The notes beneath the pieces were generated by a model that did not search any database, had not been told where the DNA came from, and saw only the letters and a program-made list of their open reading frames with translations. Of a stretch of 64,000 bases of DNA, positions 1 through 10,078 are shown in pieces. The stretch is from Prorocentrum cordatum. Lineage: Eukaryota > Sar > Dinophyceae > Prorocentrales > Prorocentraceae. The first letter of the stretch is position 1. Each line of letters starts with the position of its first letter. A program made the position numbers and the translations under genes. The stretch is taken from NCBI GenBank assembly GCA_963575745.1, contig CAUYUJ010014557.1, positions 3,515-67,514 of the forward strand. Reading direction: 5' to 3'.

Positions 1-141
1 CTCCTCCTCCTCCTCCTCCTCCTCCACCTGCCCCTCCACCTGCCCCTCCTCCACCTCCTCCTCCTCCTCCTCGTCGTCGTCATCATCATCATCATCAGCA
101 GCATCATCAGCAGCATCATCATTTTTACCATCATCATCATT

Positions 142-178
<37 letters not shown>

Positions 179-565
179 GCATCATCATCATCGTCGTCAT
201 CATCATCACCATCAGCAGCAGCATCATCAGCATCATCAGCATCAGCAGCAGCATCAGCAGCATCAGCAGCATCAGCATCATCATCACCATCACCATCAGC
301 ATCAGCATCAGCATCAACAGCAGCATCATCAGCAGCATCACCATCACCATCACCATCATCATAAGCACAATCATCAGCAGCAGCAGCATCATCATCAGCA
401 TCAGCAGCATCAGCATCATCATTGTCATCACCATCACCATCAGCATGATCACCATCACCATCAGCAGCAGCAGCATCAGCAGCATCATCAACATTAGCAT
501 CATCATCATCATCATCATCATCATCAGCATCATCATCCTCATCCTCATCCTCATCCTCATCCCGA
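1..565. repeat. Compound TCC then CAT/CAG trinucleotide array
   Basis: The window opens in a (TCC)n tract (1-75) that passes into about 480 bases of interrupted CAT, CAG and CAC triplets. Frames stay open only because of triplet periodicity, so no protein is called. The 565-770 stretch that follows is plain GC-rich DNA with no recognised feature. Confidence 0.95.
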
Positions 566-776
566 GAAGGAAAGGAAGGGGGGCTCCTGCGGACGCAAGG
601 GCGTCCGCGGCTTGGCCTCGGCTGCCGCCGCGCCGCAGCCGGTCGCCTCGGCTCGGGCTTGGTTGCCGTGTCGCCGCCGCGCCGCCGCGCCCACCTGGAC
701 TGCTCGCGGTCTGTCGTCTTCGGCTCCGCCGTCGGCTCGCTCGGTTTTCGGCTGCGCCGTGGCCATCCCCAGGCAT

Positions 777-910
777 CTTGGCATCGCTCGGACGTGTGCA
801 TGGTTCCTTCGGCGAGGACCATCGAGGAGCAGCCTTGATCATCTGGGCGACGAAAAAAAACACGCACGAAACCGACCAAAGCACAGGGAATGGCCGTCCG
901 AGCGATGGCC
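777..910 (+). mobile_element. Element D copy 1, short TIR element with 6-bp TSD
   Basis: The 134-bp element starts CTTGGCATCGCTCGGACG and ends CGTCCGAGCGATGGCC, so the ends are inverted repeats. AGGCAT stands directly on both sides (771-776 and 911-916), a clean target-site duplication. The internal body (CGGCGAGG, TTGATCAT, then an A-run followed by CACGCACGA) is shared with copies near 16570, 30200, 30718, 45591, 47279 and 56450. It is non-coding and needs a transposase from elsewhere. Confidence 0.85.
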
Positions 911-999
911 AGGCATGCGATGCCCTAGCTTTTGTCCCTGCGCGGTCCCTGGGAGTCCCGGCCCGTGCCCCAGGGTCGGCCTCTCATCTTCCTGCCTTG

Positions 1000-1260
1000 A
1001 CTTCGGGAGCCTCGAGACGGGGGTGAGTGCAAACGGGAGTCAGCCAGAGCGCCCGATCCTGCAGGATCCTGCAGGGCCAGGGGCCGCATTGGCCCGGGCT
1101 TGGGCGCAGGATCCTGCAGGATCTCGCAGGATCCTCCGCATTGACCCGGGCTTGGGTGCAGGATCTTGCAGGATTCTGCAAGGCCCGACTGACCCGGGTC
1201 GGGATCGACCCGGGTCAGCCGGGCTCTGCAGAGGCGGAGATCCCCGACTGATCTCGTTCA
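1000..1260 (+). repeat. Repeat Q copy 1 (GATCCTGCAG / GACCCGGG motifs)
   Basis: The head (GAGCCTCGAGACGGGGGT followed by TGCAAACGGG) is nearly identical to 38040-38110. Palindromic GATCCTGCAGGATC and tandem GACCCGGGT motifs follow. It is an interspersed repeat; no reading frame is convincing. Confidence 0.6.
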
Positions 1261-1446
1261 GGCCGTTGCATGTCTGGGCCTGGGCCTGGGTCACCCGCGG
1301 GGGCGTGAAGGTCGCAGCGCTTCGCGCATCACGGCCCGGGTTGGCCAGCCGGCTTCCCCCAAGAGGCGGCGTGAGGGCGCGCAGGTGACTGCGCATCGCA
1401 CGGCGTGGGGCCCCATTCGAGAAGTCATGAACATGAGTGGTTGGTG

Positions 1447-1576
1447 CTCAGCTCCGCGCGGATTTATTGGATCCACGCTATGCCCCCCGGCGGCGCCTCC
1501 GGCGCCGCCCCTGGCACGCTCCGCGCGCCAGGGAGGGGGGCTCAGCGCAGATCCAAGAGATCCGCGCGGAGCGCCA
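1447..1576 (+). mobile_element. Element A copy 1 (introner-like inverted repeat)
   Basis: The arms GCTCCGCGCGGATTTATTGG and CCAAGAGATCCGCGCGGAGC are reverse complements. They enclose a GC-rich hairpin core (GGCGGCGCCTCCGGCGCCGCC). This is the family found inside both kinase introns at 59 kb. The right end runs straight into a TCC tract. Confidence 0.85.
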
Positions 1577-1935
1577 AAACTCCTCCTCGTCCTACTCCTC
1601 GTCCCTCTCCTCCTCCTCCTCCTGCTCCTCCTCCTACTCCTCCTCCTCCTCCTCCCCCCCTCCTCCTACTCCTCCTCACCTCTTCCTACTAACTCTCTCC
1701 TATCCCTGCATCATACTCATACTCACTCTACTGAAATCCTAATCCCTCCAAATCCACCCCCCCACTACTCATAATCCTCCTCCAGATCTTCATCATCCTC
1801 TAATCATCACACTACATCCAACAACCCACCCCACCACTTCCTCCTAATAACTCCTCGTCCTGCTCCTCCTCCTCCTCCTCCTACTCCTCCTCCTCCTCCT
1901 CCTCCTCCTCCTCCTCCTCCTCCTCTTCCTCGCTG
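1575..1935. repeat. TCC-rich pyrimidine tract
   Basis: About 360 bases of (TCC)n with interruptions, beginning exactly at the 3' end of an A element. The 1936-2330 stretch after it holds nothing recognised. Confidence 0.95.
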
Positions 1936-2339
1936 GGGTGCTTCCACCAGACGGCGTCGCTTGTCGGGGGGCTCACCATTTGAAGGTGTTCTTTTCCTAC
2001 CCTCTACTCCAAGAGCAAGCGGGAGCGGTGGCCAGGGCCAGGGCGGAGAACCCAGACATTTTTAGAAAATCACGACGGAAGGTTGGGGTTCTTTTCCGGC
2101 TTCCTGGGGCCCTCACCAGGCGCCGGGACCGTCAAACCAGTGCTCGTGATAAGGAATTGGTCCCGGGGAAGTGGTCGAGACGTTTGGGCGTCCGCGTTGT
2201 GAAACGAATCACAGCATCAGCTGTTTGAGGAGAGGGGGGCGCGAGGAACGAGCGAGCGAGCGACGAACGAACGACAAGGGCTCAGAGCTCTGCAGCGCGG
2301 GCGGTGGTGCAAGATACTCCCCCCCAGAGGCCTGGGTCC

Positions 2340-2730
2340 ATCTCCTCGTCCTCGTCCTGTTGCTCCTCCTCCGCCTCCTGCTACATGCAATCATGGGGCA
2401 CCAAATGGCCTGGCCAGTTCTGGCCGTCGGCTCCCGACGAAGCGGTGCGATCGCAAAAGCAGCAGCAGCATCAGCATCAGCACAATCATCAGAAGCAGCA
2501 GCAGCATCTTCATCATCAGCATCATCATCGTTTCTATCATCAGCATCATCACCATCATCATCATCAGCATCATCATCGTTTCGATCATCATCAGCAGCAT
2601 CATCATCATCATCATCATCATCATGATCGTCGTCGTCATCATCATCGTCATCATCATCATCATCATCATGATCGTCGTCGTCGTCATCATCGTCATCGTC
2701 GTCATCGTCATCGTCACCATCGGCATTACA
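2340..2730. repeat. TCC, CAG/CAT and CGT trinucleotide array
   Basis: A compound trinucleotide array. Translation gives runs of single residues in every frame, so it is not coding. The 2740-3060 stretch is ordinary GC-rich sequence with no recognised gene. Confidence 0.95.
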
Positions 2731-3059
2731 ATAATCCGTGGTGTTCTGAGAATGTGCAGTCAGCATCATCAGCAGCAGCCCCTATCATGTTGCTAGTTGT
2801 CCTCCTGCCCCTCCTGCCTCCTCATCATCTTGTCCTCCTGCAGACACCACGCCTGCGTCCACCCCGGCATACCGCAGCGCGCGCCGTGGGGACTCGTTGA
2901 GTTTTGGGAGGACCGCGGACCGCGAGAAAGGTCGAGCCGAGTACGAGGAATAGAGCACGCGTAAACGTGGATTTCACGGAAGGAACGGAAGTCTGATATC
3001 GCCTCGGGGCGACCCTACAAGGGCGGCAGGCGCGCCAAACGCGCTGGCCTCCAGGGAGG

Positions 3060-5100
3060 CCGGGTTGCTGCACAGGTGAAGCGTCGACGAAGAAGATGGA
3101 TGGATGGAAGGGTTGACGAATGGATGGAGGAATGAGCCAAAATATAAGAAATCACGCCACATAAGTTTGACGCATTCGTTTTCGAAATGTTGCCATGTCT
3201 CCAACAAGTTGGCCATTTCGCACCACGATTCCCAACCCTTGTCCTTGGCAGAAGCAACAGTGTCGCCTTCCCAACGGACGAACCTTCCTGGTCGACTCCG
3301 GACTGGACAGGCCACCGTGCCGCGTGATTGGCTTGACTACCAATCATAATTACGCCATGATGTTGTCTGTTTCGCCCATCTCTCTGGCGACTTATTTGCA
3401 ATCTTCCCAGCCCAGCGCCACTTGCTCCTCAACGACGATTCCGTCCAACACGCTACGTCTGCTCCTCGTGCTTTGTGTTCTACTGCTCGCGTCGCTCTCC
3501 GTATCCAAGAAATAGAATCTTCATCTGGCCGAAGCCCTGGCCCCGCCATTCGTCGCAACATTCATATTTCAACACTTCTGAGCTTCCTCTTTTTAGCAAC
3601 GGTCAGCTTCCAAGATTTCGAACACCAGAGAGCAGTTTTTGATACTGTCGCGTCGGATAATTTCAAGCGCTTTGTGACCGCTGTGTCTTGTTTGGTAAGT
3701 CGCTCGGACAAGCTTGAGAACTTCGCCCATCCCACCCGTGACCGCGCCTCAAATTCAGCAAACGTGCTCCCATCCATTGTGGTCATTGTGCCTAGAACTT
3801 TGAACCCCGACATGCAATCTGCAACCGTGTACTCTTCCCCTTTCAGCTGCATTGTTTGGCCTGGAACGGCCCTCTTCCCCACGCTCTGCACGCTGCAGTT
3901 CTCTGAATTCAAATTCAAGCCAATGTTTGCCAACTCTTCGCTGATGTCTGCCAACATAATTGCCAACGACTGCTTGGATTTAGCAATGAGAGTAGTGTCG
4001 TCGGCGAGCATGGTGTACGTAATCCGGTCTCTGCCCAAGAAATTGTTTCCAACAGCGCATCCATATGACTTCGTTTCCCATTTTTCTTTCAGGATCATCA
4101 TTGCGTTCCGTATTGTGTTTGTGAAGAGCGTTGGTGACATTGGATCGCCTTTTCTGATCCCGCGCACGATGCTGAAGTACCAGCTGCGGGTGGTCTGGTC
4201 CATCTGTGCATAAGCTTATTGTTGTGATGCATATCTTGAACAGATCCGAGTTCTTCTTCGTGCCGCCCCGCTGCCCGTAATCCCTGAAACATTGTTGCGT
4301 GCATGATTTTGTCAAACGCTTTCTCCAAATCGATTGATGCAACCCATACAGATTCCCCCATGTCTTCCCTTTTTCGCTGATCACACGCAAAGAATGCACC
4401 AAATCACAACTTCCATATCCTTTCCTGAAACCTATTTATTCTGGAGGTCTGGCACGTTCCAAGATATGCTCCATCCTCTTCATCAACACACCGCTATATA
4501 GCTTACTCAATACTGGTGTGATTGCAATTGGTATGTAGTTGTTTGGTAACGTGACTTCCCCTTTCTTGAAAAAGACAACAGTGTGGACACATGCCATGAT
4601 CCTGGGGCTCGTATTTCCCAATTGAGCAAACCCGCAAACACATCGTATATGTCATCAACCATTGTATCTCCACCATCCTTCAAAATTGTTGCCACGATGC
4701 CATCGTCGGCGCAAGCTTTTTGGCTTTTCATCTTCTGCATGCAAGATACCACGTCTTCTATGAGATCTTGCGCCGCGCCGTATTCTGCGCGATTATTCCG
4801 TGGCCTCCAGGGGTGCATGACACAACGACTCGTAGAAAAAAACAGCACCTCTGTAATTGCCGCTCTGCCTGTTCGTATGTCCATCCGTTGTCTCTGATGC
4901 CAACGATTACGTATTTTTCTTATCTAAAGTACCTCTGAGTTTGCGGCAATTTATTCCCAGCCCCCTCTGTGATAAGTTCATCCAAATGCCGATTGCATGT
5001 TTCTCTCAACAGTTGCCGTAAAGCCTTGTTCAAGTTCATTGGCTTGAGCTTCTATTTCCGCAACTGTTTGATGTGTTCGTTGTCATCCAGGATGTTATGT
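3060..5100 (-). pseudogene. LINE-type reverse transcriptase relic (frameshifted)
   Basis: Read on the minus strand, the pieces of one non-LTR reverse transcriptase appear in order but in different frames. They are: KSQKACADDGIVA near 4740; FFKKGE then LPNNYIPIAITPVLSKLYS near 4560-4480; ASIDLEKAFDKI near 4330; RGIRKGDPMSPTLF near 4160; the catalytic LADDTTLIAKS near 4000; and a C-terminal tail with RPDEDSISWIRRATRA near 3520 and AKDKGWESW near 3260. The catalytic Asp pair (ADD) is present, with Leu instead of the usual aromatic residue before it. At least four frame changes and stops make it a dead copy. The endonuclease half is not clearly seen upstream (above 5100). Assignment to the non-LTR class rests on motif order; the clade is not determined. 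Confidence 0.85.
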
Positions 5101-5369
5101 TCTTTCTTGGTTGGTGTGCTAACAGTCCGCCGATGCTTTCAATTCTGCTTCTGTGACTGCCGCCGTATCCCCTTGGGCAACTCAACAGCTCCATGCTATG
5201 AGCTTCGTGGTAAACAGCTTCGTCGCTGCCGAGTGTCCCACCTCGTCCTGCCTCCGGCGTGTTCCATTGTTTGTTTCTTCTCTTCTTGGTTCCCCCGAAC
5301 TTCGCCCACACGGCCAAAAATGGCTCGAGAGATCTAGGTCGTCGCCGTTGTTGTCGCCGTTGTCGTCGT

Positions 5370-5445
5370 CCTCCTCCTCCTCCTCCTCCTCCTCCTCCTC
5401 CTCCTGCTCCTCCTCCTCCTGCTCTTCCTCCTCCTCGTCGTGGCC
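5370..5445. repeat. TCC tract
   Basis: Short (TCC)n run with CTG interruptions. Confidence 0.95.
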
Positions 5446-5697
5446 AGAGCGGAAACGATAGCCAGGCGCGCGGATCAGCGACGGACGGGCCCAGCTCCCG
5501 CACGGAGACTGGGCGCGCTCCGTCGCTGGAGGTCGGGCGGCATCGGCTGCACATGCTTCGAGGGGCGCCTTGCCGTGGAGCCGGCGCCCGCGCGCCAGAT
5601 CCACAGATCCCCAGTCTGTGTCAGTGTGCGCCCGGAGGACGTTGGACATGCACGGCGGTTTCCAGAGCCCTGGGCCCAAACATTTTGCCATCTTCGG

Positions 5698-5859
5698 TCA
5701 GGAGGGAAAAAGCACACAGACACAATGAATCGTCGATTTCCAGGAAAAGATTGGAAAATATGGGAAGTGGGGGGGAAGACAAAAGTCCAGAAAATATGGG
5801 AAAATATGGGGAATATTTCTGTTTGTGTGTATTTATTTGTGTGTCCCAGGGCCCCTTCA
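5698..5859 (+). mobile_element. Element C copy 1 with exact 5-bp TSD
   Basis: This 162-bp element begins TCAGGAGGGAAAAAGCACAC and ends GTCCCAGGGCCCCTTCA. TTCGG flanks it exactly (5693-5697 and 5860-5864). The interior has a repeated GGAAAATATGGG motif and a GTGTGT-rich right side. The inverted ends are short and imperfect (TCAGGAGGG against TGAAGGGGC). The family recurs at 27986, 36227, 36807, 46895, 62517 and 63452. Confidence 0.9.
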
Positions 5860-5987
5860 TTCGGGTTGAACCAAAAGGGGGTCCAGCGACAAGGGGGTGG
5901 TGCAATAGATTTGGTGCAATAGATTTATGGGGTTGCAGTACATTTGGGGCGTGCAATACATTTCGGGGCGCAAATCTTCGGGTGTTG

Positions 5988-6144
5988 CTAGAAGTACCCC
6001 TGGCCCAAGGTGCCCCCAGGATTCTCGGGGTGGCCCAGGCGGCCTCCAGGGCACCCCTCGCGAGGCCTGGGGGCCCCAGGGGCTCCAGAGTAGTGCGAAA
6101 TGTTGGGGGCACCTTGGGCCAGGGGCACTTCTAGCAACACCCCC
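5988..6144 (+). mobile_element. Element G copy 1, about 40-bp TIRs, 5-bp TSD
   Basis: The left end TCGGGTGTTGCTAGAAGT and the right end ACTTCTAGCAACACCCCC are long, nearly perfect inverted repeats that continue through GGCCCAAGGTGCCCCC. AATCT flanks the element exactly (5983-5987, 6145-6149). It is about 157 bp and non-coding. Other copies lie at 7676 and 42223. Confidence 0.9.
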
Positions 6145-6234
6145 AATCTGTGTCAGCGTGCGCCCGGAGGACGTGGGACACGCATGGCGGTTTCCAGAGC
6201 CTTGGGCCCTAACATCTTGCCATCTGTCTGGGGT

Positions 6235-6925
6235 GCACGTTTTGCTCCCGCCGCCGGAGCCGCCCCCGTTGTACTTCCGCCGGCCTTCCGCCGCCTTCCG
6301 CCGATGAAGAGGTGGCAGCTCCCTCGATCCCGATCCTCGAAGGCGAGGCCCTGTCTATAGAGCGTCCCACACGGCGCGGCCTGTCCGGGCGAGAGAGCTG
6401 GAGGCTCACGCGTGTGGTCGGAGGCCTCTCCAGCGCGCGTCCCATGGTCGGGCAGGCCGGGCCCCGGCACACGCGCGTTCCGCGCGCGGCCTCCGCGTGC
6501 TCCGCGTACGAGCCCGGCCGCGCGCGCGCGCGGGCTCCCAGTGCAGTGCGGCGGGTTCGCGTCGCGTCGACCAGCGACGACCACGCTGCCGGCGTGCAGG
6601 CGTTGAAGGCCGCCGGAGGCCCAGAACAGGTCGACGTCGAAGGATCCGGAAGCGGCCGATCGTTCACGGTTGAACGATCCTCGCGGTGTCAGGAGCCAAT
6701 GCCGGGGTCGTCACGACGCGAAGGTGCCATTGGCGCGTCCAGTCAGCAGTCCGCCTGCAATCCCACGCGAGGCGCTGCAGAAACGGCTCTGCCTTCGAGG
6801 GTCGAGGGAGACAGCGTATACTCTGCCTCGGCGAGGGCGGGGGAGTGCCGGCGGAAGCCCGCGGACAGCACAGCGAGGCCGCCGCCGCCGCCGGGAGGCC
6901 GGCGGAAGTATAAAAGTGCGCCCCG
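6235..6925. mobile_element. Inverted pair of repeat V enclosing element E
   Basis: The left arm (TACTTCCGCCGGCCTTCCGC, then CGATCCTCGAAGGC, about 6240-6365) is matched on the other strand at about 6770-6915 (GCCTTCGAGGGTCG, then GGCCGGCGGAAGTA). A third V copy lies at 48905-49055. Element E sits between the arms. This may be one larger TIR element into which E jumped, or two head-to-head V copies. Confidence 0.6.
6549..6729 (+). mobile_element. Element E copy 1
   Basis: It begins CGGCGGGTTCGCGTCGCGTC and ends ACGACGCGAAGGTGCC as inverted ends. The internal CGGCCGATCGTTCACGGTTG hairpin is shared with copies at 30222 and 32248. Confidence 0.75.
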
Positions 6926-7034
6926 AAGACATGGCTTGCCAGGGGGGAAGGCGGGTCCCGAGGGGAACGGATCCCGAGGTTATTGTCGCCGTGTTCGGGC
7001 TCCCGGGGCCCTCCACGGGCCCCGGGACCGTCAC

Positions 7035-7195
7035 ATCCTCCTCCTCCTCCACATCCTCCTCCTCCTCCTCCTCCTCCCCCCCTCCTGTCCAACCCCCCTC
7101 CTTCCTCCCCACATACACCCCTCCCCCTCCTCCCCCTCCTCCTCCTCCTCCTCCTCCTCCTCCTCCTCCTCCTCCTCCTCCTCCTCCTCCTGGTC
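7035..7195. repeat. TCC tract
   Basis: About 160 bases of (TCC)n. The 7200-7505 stretch after it shows no recognised gene or element. Confidence 0.95.
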
Positions 7196-7507
7196 TTCGG
7201 GGAAGGACCCAGGGTGCAGGACCCGCTTCCCTCGGAGCCCGTTTCCCCCGTGCTGGACCTCAAGACGTGGCAGTATCTTTGGGGCTCGGGGTGTCTAGAA
7301 CCAGCCACGTGCGCCACCGAATCGCATCGTCCCCTGAAGGCGCCCCGGGGGCCCACAGAACCTCTGGTGGGCACCGCGCGGATGTCCACGACGGCCGACG
7401 AAGGAGCCCCCAGAGCTCTCTCATCGCATGCGCCCGCTGCAGCCCCGCAGGCGCGAGCAGCACGACGATCGTGGCCGCGACCTGCTTCGTTGTGGCGGCC
7501 TCCATTC

Positions 7508-7675
7508 GGCGGCGAGCGAGGGGGGGGGAGCTGAGAAGGGGCGGGCCTTGCCGCAAGACTCGGAAGTCTCCTGGCCTCCCGAGACATTTTCTGAGCCTCC
7601 CCCGAGGACACAGCAGGTTTCTCAGAAGGCCGGAGTTTCCTGCGAAGCCCCGCCGCCTTCTGAGAAGGCCTTCTT
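7508..7675 (+). mobile_element. Element L copy 1 (right end cut by G)
   Basis: It begins GGCGGCGAGCGAGGGGGG and carries AAGGCTCGGAAGTC-like and CTGAGAAGG motifs shared with 28158-28392 and 50210-50408. The right terminus is replaced by element G copy 2, so G inserted later or recombined here. Confidence 0.65.
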
Positions 7676-7844
7676 TCGGGTGTTGCTAGAAGTGCCCTTG
7701 GCCCAAGGTGCCCGCCAGCGCTTTGCTCCATCTTGGAGCCCCTGGGGCCCCCTGGGCCTCGAAAGGGGTCCTCTGGAGGCCGTGGGGGCCTCCTTGGACA
7801 TCCTGGGGGGCACCTTGGGCCAGGGGCAGCTCTAGCAACGCCCG
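7676..7844 (+). mobile_element. Element G copy 2
   Basis: The ends TCGGGTGTTGCTAGAAGTGC and CTCTAGCAACGCCCGA are inverted repeats. No duplicated target is seen, consistent with rearranged flanks (element L on the left, element A on the right). Confidence 0.85.
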
Positions 7845-7865
7845 AGGCTCCTCCTCCTCGCTTGC

Positions 7866-8001
7866 GCGCTGGGCCCCCCTGGCGGCGCCTCCGGCGCCGC
7901 CCCTGGCGCGCTCCGCGCGCCAGGGAAGGAGGTCCGACGCGGATCCAAGAGATCTGCGCGGAGCGCCAAAAGTTTATGTTTATGTTTTTTTCTTCTTCTA
8001 G
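7866..8001 (+). mobile_element. Element A copy 2 with 3' splice-like tail
   Basis: The left arm is truncated. The hairpin core and the right arm (GATCCAAGAGATCTGCGCGG) are intact. After the arm comes AAGTTTATGTTTATG, then TTTTTTTCTTCTTCTAG, a pyrimidine run ending in AG like a 3' splice site. Confidence 0.85.
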
Positions 8002-8005
8002 AGAC

Positions 8006-8198
8006 TCGGGCCGGACGAAAGGGAGGGATTGGGAACGGGGGGGTCACGAAGCTTGCTGCATGCAGCTGGTTGCGGCCTCACCACGGGGCCCAGTCCTCGA
8101 TGCATGGCCCCCTCCGGCGCCGGCGCCGGGAAAGTCAGCTGCGTGAGCCGATTCTCAAATCCCCCCCGTTGCTGTCCCCCCCTTTTCACCCGACCCGA
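8006..8198 (+). mobile_element. Element H copy 1
   Basis: The termini TCGGGCCGGACGAAAGG and CCTTTTCACCCGACCCGA are inverted repeats. The interior GCTGCATGCAGCTGGTT and the GGCGCCGG hairpin are shared with copies at 39153, 42498 and 54518. Flanks GAGAC and GAGAA match at 4 of 5 bases. Confidence 0.85.
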
Positions 8199-8203
8199 GA
8201 GAA

Positions 8204-8283
8204 GGCCCGAGGTCCAGCGCGGATCCAACAGATCCGCGCGGAGCGCCAAAAGTTAATGTTCATGCGGTTTTGTCTTCTTCCAG
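8204..8283 (+). mobile_element. Element A copy 3, right half only
   Basis: CCAGCGCGGATCCAACAGATC continues to GCGCGGAGCGCC. The same tail as in copy 2 follows, ending TTGTCTTCTTCCAG at 8283. The left half is missing. Confidence 0.8.
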
Positions 8284-8970
8284 CGAAGGCCTTCTCCTGG
8301 AGAAGGCCTTCTGCTAGAGAAGACGCGGAGGAGAAGGCCTTCTTCTGGAGAAGGCCTTCTCCCTCTCTAGGGGGCCACAAGTGCACCCTACCCCACCCTC
8401 CCCCATCAGAAATCGTGGGGGGTGGGGGTGGGGGTTCACATGTGGCCCCCTACTCTCGCCTTCCCCCCCTCCGCCCTGAGCCCTCCACCCTGAGCCCTCC
8501 GCCCCAAGAAAATGCTCGGAATTATCGAACCCCCCCTTGCTGTCCCCGCCCCTTTCCGCCGACCCGTGGAGGCATGCCTTCTCCCTCGGGAGCTCCCGGA
8601 AGCTCCCGTAGCGAAAGTGAACCCCACCCTCCCCCTTCAGAAATCGTGGGGGGGGGGGGGGGTTCACATGTGGCCCCCTGACTCTCGGCTCTGACTCTCG
8701 CCTTCCCCCCCTCCGCCCTGAGGCCTCCACCCGAGCCTCCGCCCCAGAAAATGCCTCCGGAGTCTCAACGCCCCCCCCCCTTTGCGTCCCCCCCTCGCCC
8801 GACCAGTGAGGAAGGCCTTCTCCCTCTCCACCACGATTCTGAGGGAGGGTGGGGGTTCACTTCGCTCGGAGCTCCCGAAGCGAAGTGAACCCCACCCTCC
8901 CCCTTCAGAAATCGTGGGGGGTGTGGGGGGGGGGGGGGCACATGTGGCCCCCTGCTCTCGCCTTCCCCCC
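8283..8970 (+). repeat. Repeat M: three tandem units of 230-270 bp
   Basis: Each unit contains the palindrome GGAGAAGGCCTTCTCC or a variant, a GAAATCGTGGGGGG run (8409, 8639, 8908) and TTCACATGTGGCCCCC or a variant, then CCGCCCTGAG. Within units GTTCACTTCGCTCGG and its complement form hairpins. It is non-coding. Confidence 0.8.
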
Positions 8971-8984
8971 CCTCCGCCCGCCGC

Positions 8985-9133
8985 CGGCCCGTGTGCGCCG
9001 CCTTCGGCCTGCACGACCTGGGGCGCCTGAACGTCATCAACGGCGCGCTGTCGCTCGGCACCTTTGCGGGGGCCTCGGCCCGCCCCCCGCCCGGCGAGCC
9101 CCGAGGGCGGTCGGGGGCCCCCCTTTCGTGGCC
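8985..9133 (+). CDS. Possible orphan exon between elements
   Basis: An open stretch reads VCAAFGLHDLGRLNVING then ALSLGTFAGASARPPP, with protein-like composition unlike the surrounding repeats. It is bounded on the left by repeat M and on the right by element B at 9143. The family is not recognised. No start codon or splice boundary can be fixed, and chance is possible. Confidence 0.25.
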
Positions 9134-9142
9134 CTCGGGTGA

Positions 9143-9313
9143 AGGCGGGCGCGTCCCTCTACAGGAGGGATATACAAACATGTGGTTTTCTCATGTTCTT
9201 CTCTAAAAAATCGGGGGATTCTTGCTCGACCCTCTTTTCTGTATTCGTGGGATCTTTTGGGTTTTTTTTTAATCTTATCCAGAATCCCCTTGTAGGGGGA
9301 GAGGCCCGACCTA
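9143..9313 (+). mobile_element. Element B copy 1
   Basis: The inverted ends are GGCGGGCGCGTCCCTCTACAG and CCTTGTAGGGGGAGAGGCCC. The AT-richer interior contrasts with the GC-rich surroundings. The family recurs at 27487, 49330, 52054, 59753 and 63331. The 9320-9730 stretch that follows shows no recognised gene. Confidence 0.85.
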
Positions 9314-9730
9314 GCTCTCGGGGGGGGGGCCCCGCAGCAGGGCTCGAGCGAAGCGGTGTCGCGGGCGATCTCGTGGACCGCCTCCGTTTTGATCTCGGCT
9401 CGCGGCACGGGAAGAGCGAGGACAGAACGAGGGAGAGCGAAGACGAGAAGGGAACGAAAAAGGCTGCTCTGCTCGAGTCCCGCCCCGTGCGATCCCGGCG
9501 TCGCTCCGCAACTCGAGGCCCGGTCGCCATAAACCCAGATCTCCGACAACGTGATGTTCGGGCAAGCGTAAGACTGGAGTACGCCGGAGCTCGGGTCTGC
9601 CAACGCTTCCTGACGAGCGCGTCCTGGATTTCGACGGTCCAGCTTTTGTGGGATGTGTGCAGCGGGAGTTCGCGTCAAAGTTCAGACGGGGTCTCGTCAT
9701 TTTCATAATGGTCCCGTCAGGCCAACAAGA

Positions 9731-9943
9731 TCAGGGGCAACGATAGGGGGGGGATAGGCATCGGGGGGGATGCATCGACCCCCAATCGCCCACTGATCGC
9801 CGTATCGGGGCCCGACAGCCCTGCCCATGAAGGTGCGGATTCACTATCGGAGGCCTATCGCCGATCTATCGGCAATGTATCGCCGATTCCAGGTCAATGC
9901 GTCCCCCCCTATGCCAGTCCCCCCCCCCTATCGCTGCCCCTCA
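9731..9943 (+). mobile_element. Element F copy 1
   Basis: It starts TCAGGGGCAACGATAGGGGG and ends CCTATCGCTGCCCCTCA. The interior has ATCGACCCCCAATCGCCCA and several ATCGCCGAT repeats. Flanking CAAGA and CCAGA match at 4 of 5 bases. Copies lie at 31030 and 61399. Confidence 0.85.
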
Positions 9944-10027
9944 CCAGAGTCCCCCAAGCCCGAGGCATACGTCTCCCCGAGATCTCTGTCCGTCGGAAGG
10001 TTTTCCTTCCCTCTGGCCTCCGGGGCC

Positions 10028-10078
10028 TCCTCCTCCTCCTCCTCCTCCTCCTCCTCCTCCTCCTCCTCCTCCTCCGTC
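10028..10078. repeat. TCC tract
   Basis: (TCC)n of about 50 bases; a short GGA run lies at 10326-10350. No gene is recognised between 10080 and 10440. Confidence 0.95.

Larger units (their letters stand above)
5611..6230 (+). repeat. About 85-bp direct repeats bracketing elements C and G
   Basis: Sequence starting TCTGTGTCAG and ending TTGCCATCT stands at about 5615-5692 and again at about 6147-6222 with a few mismatches. Elements C (5698-5859) and G (5988-6144) lie between, plus a short GTGCAATAGATTT tandem repeat (5900-5970). The host segment was duplicated around the inserted elements. Confidence 0.8.

Noticed and set aside
1447-1576. Protein segment rich in APPAPPLARSARQ-type residues translated from A copies
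   Set aside because: The same peptide recurs wherever an A element lies, on either strand, with frames shifting between copies. It is the translation of an intronic inverted repeat and a likely source of false gene models.
3130-3145. TGAGCCAAAAT, 11 bases matching the spliced leader in reverse
   Set aside because: Too short, and the bases lie in the tail of the minus-strand LINE relic, so chance is the simpler reading.
6905-6918. TATAAAAG resembling a TATA box
   Set aside because: It is part of repeat V. Dinoflagellate genes generally lack TATA boxes, and no gene follows.
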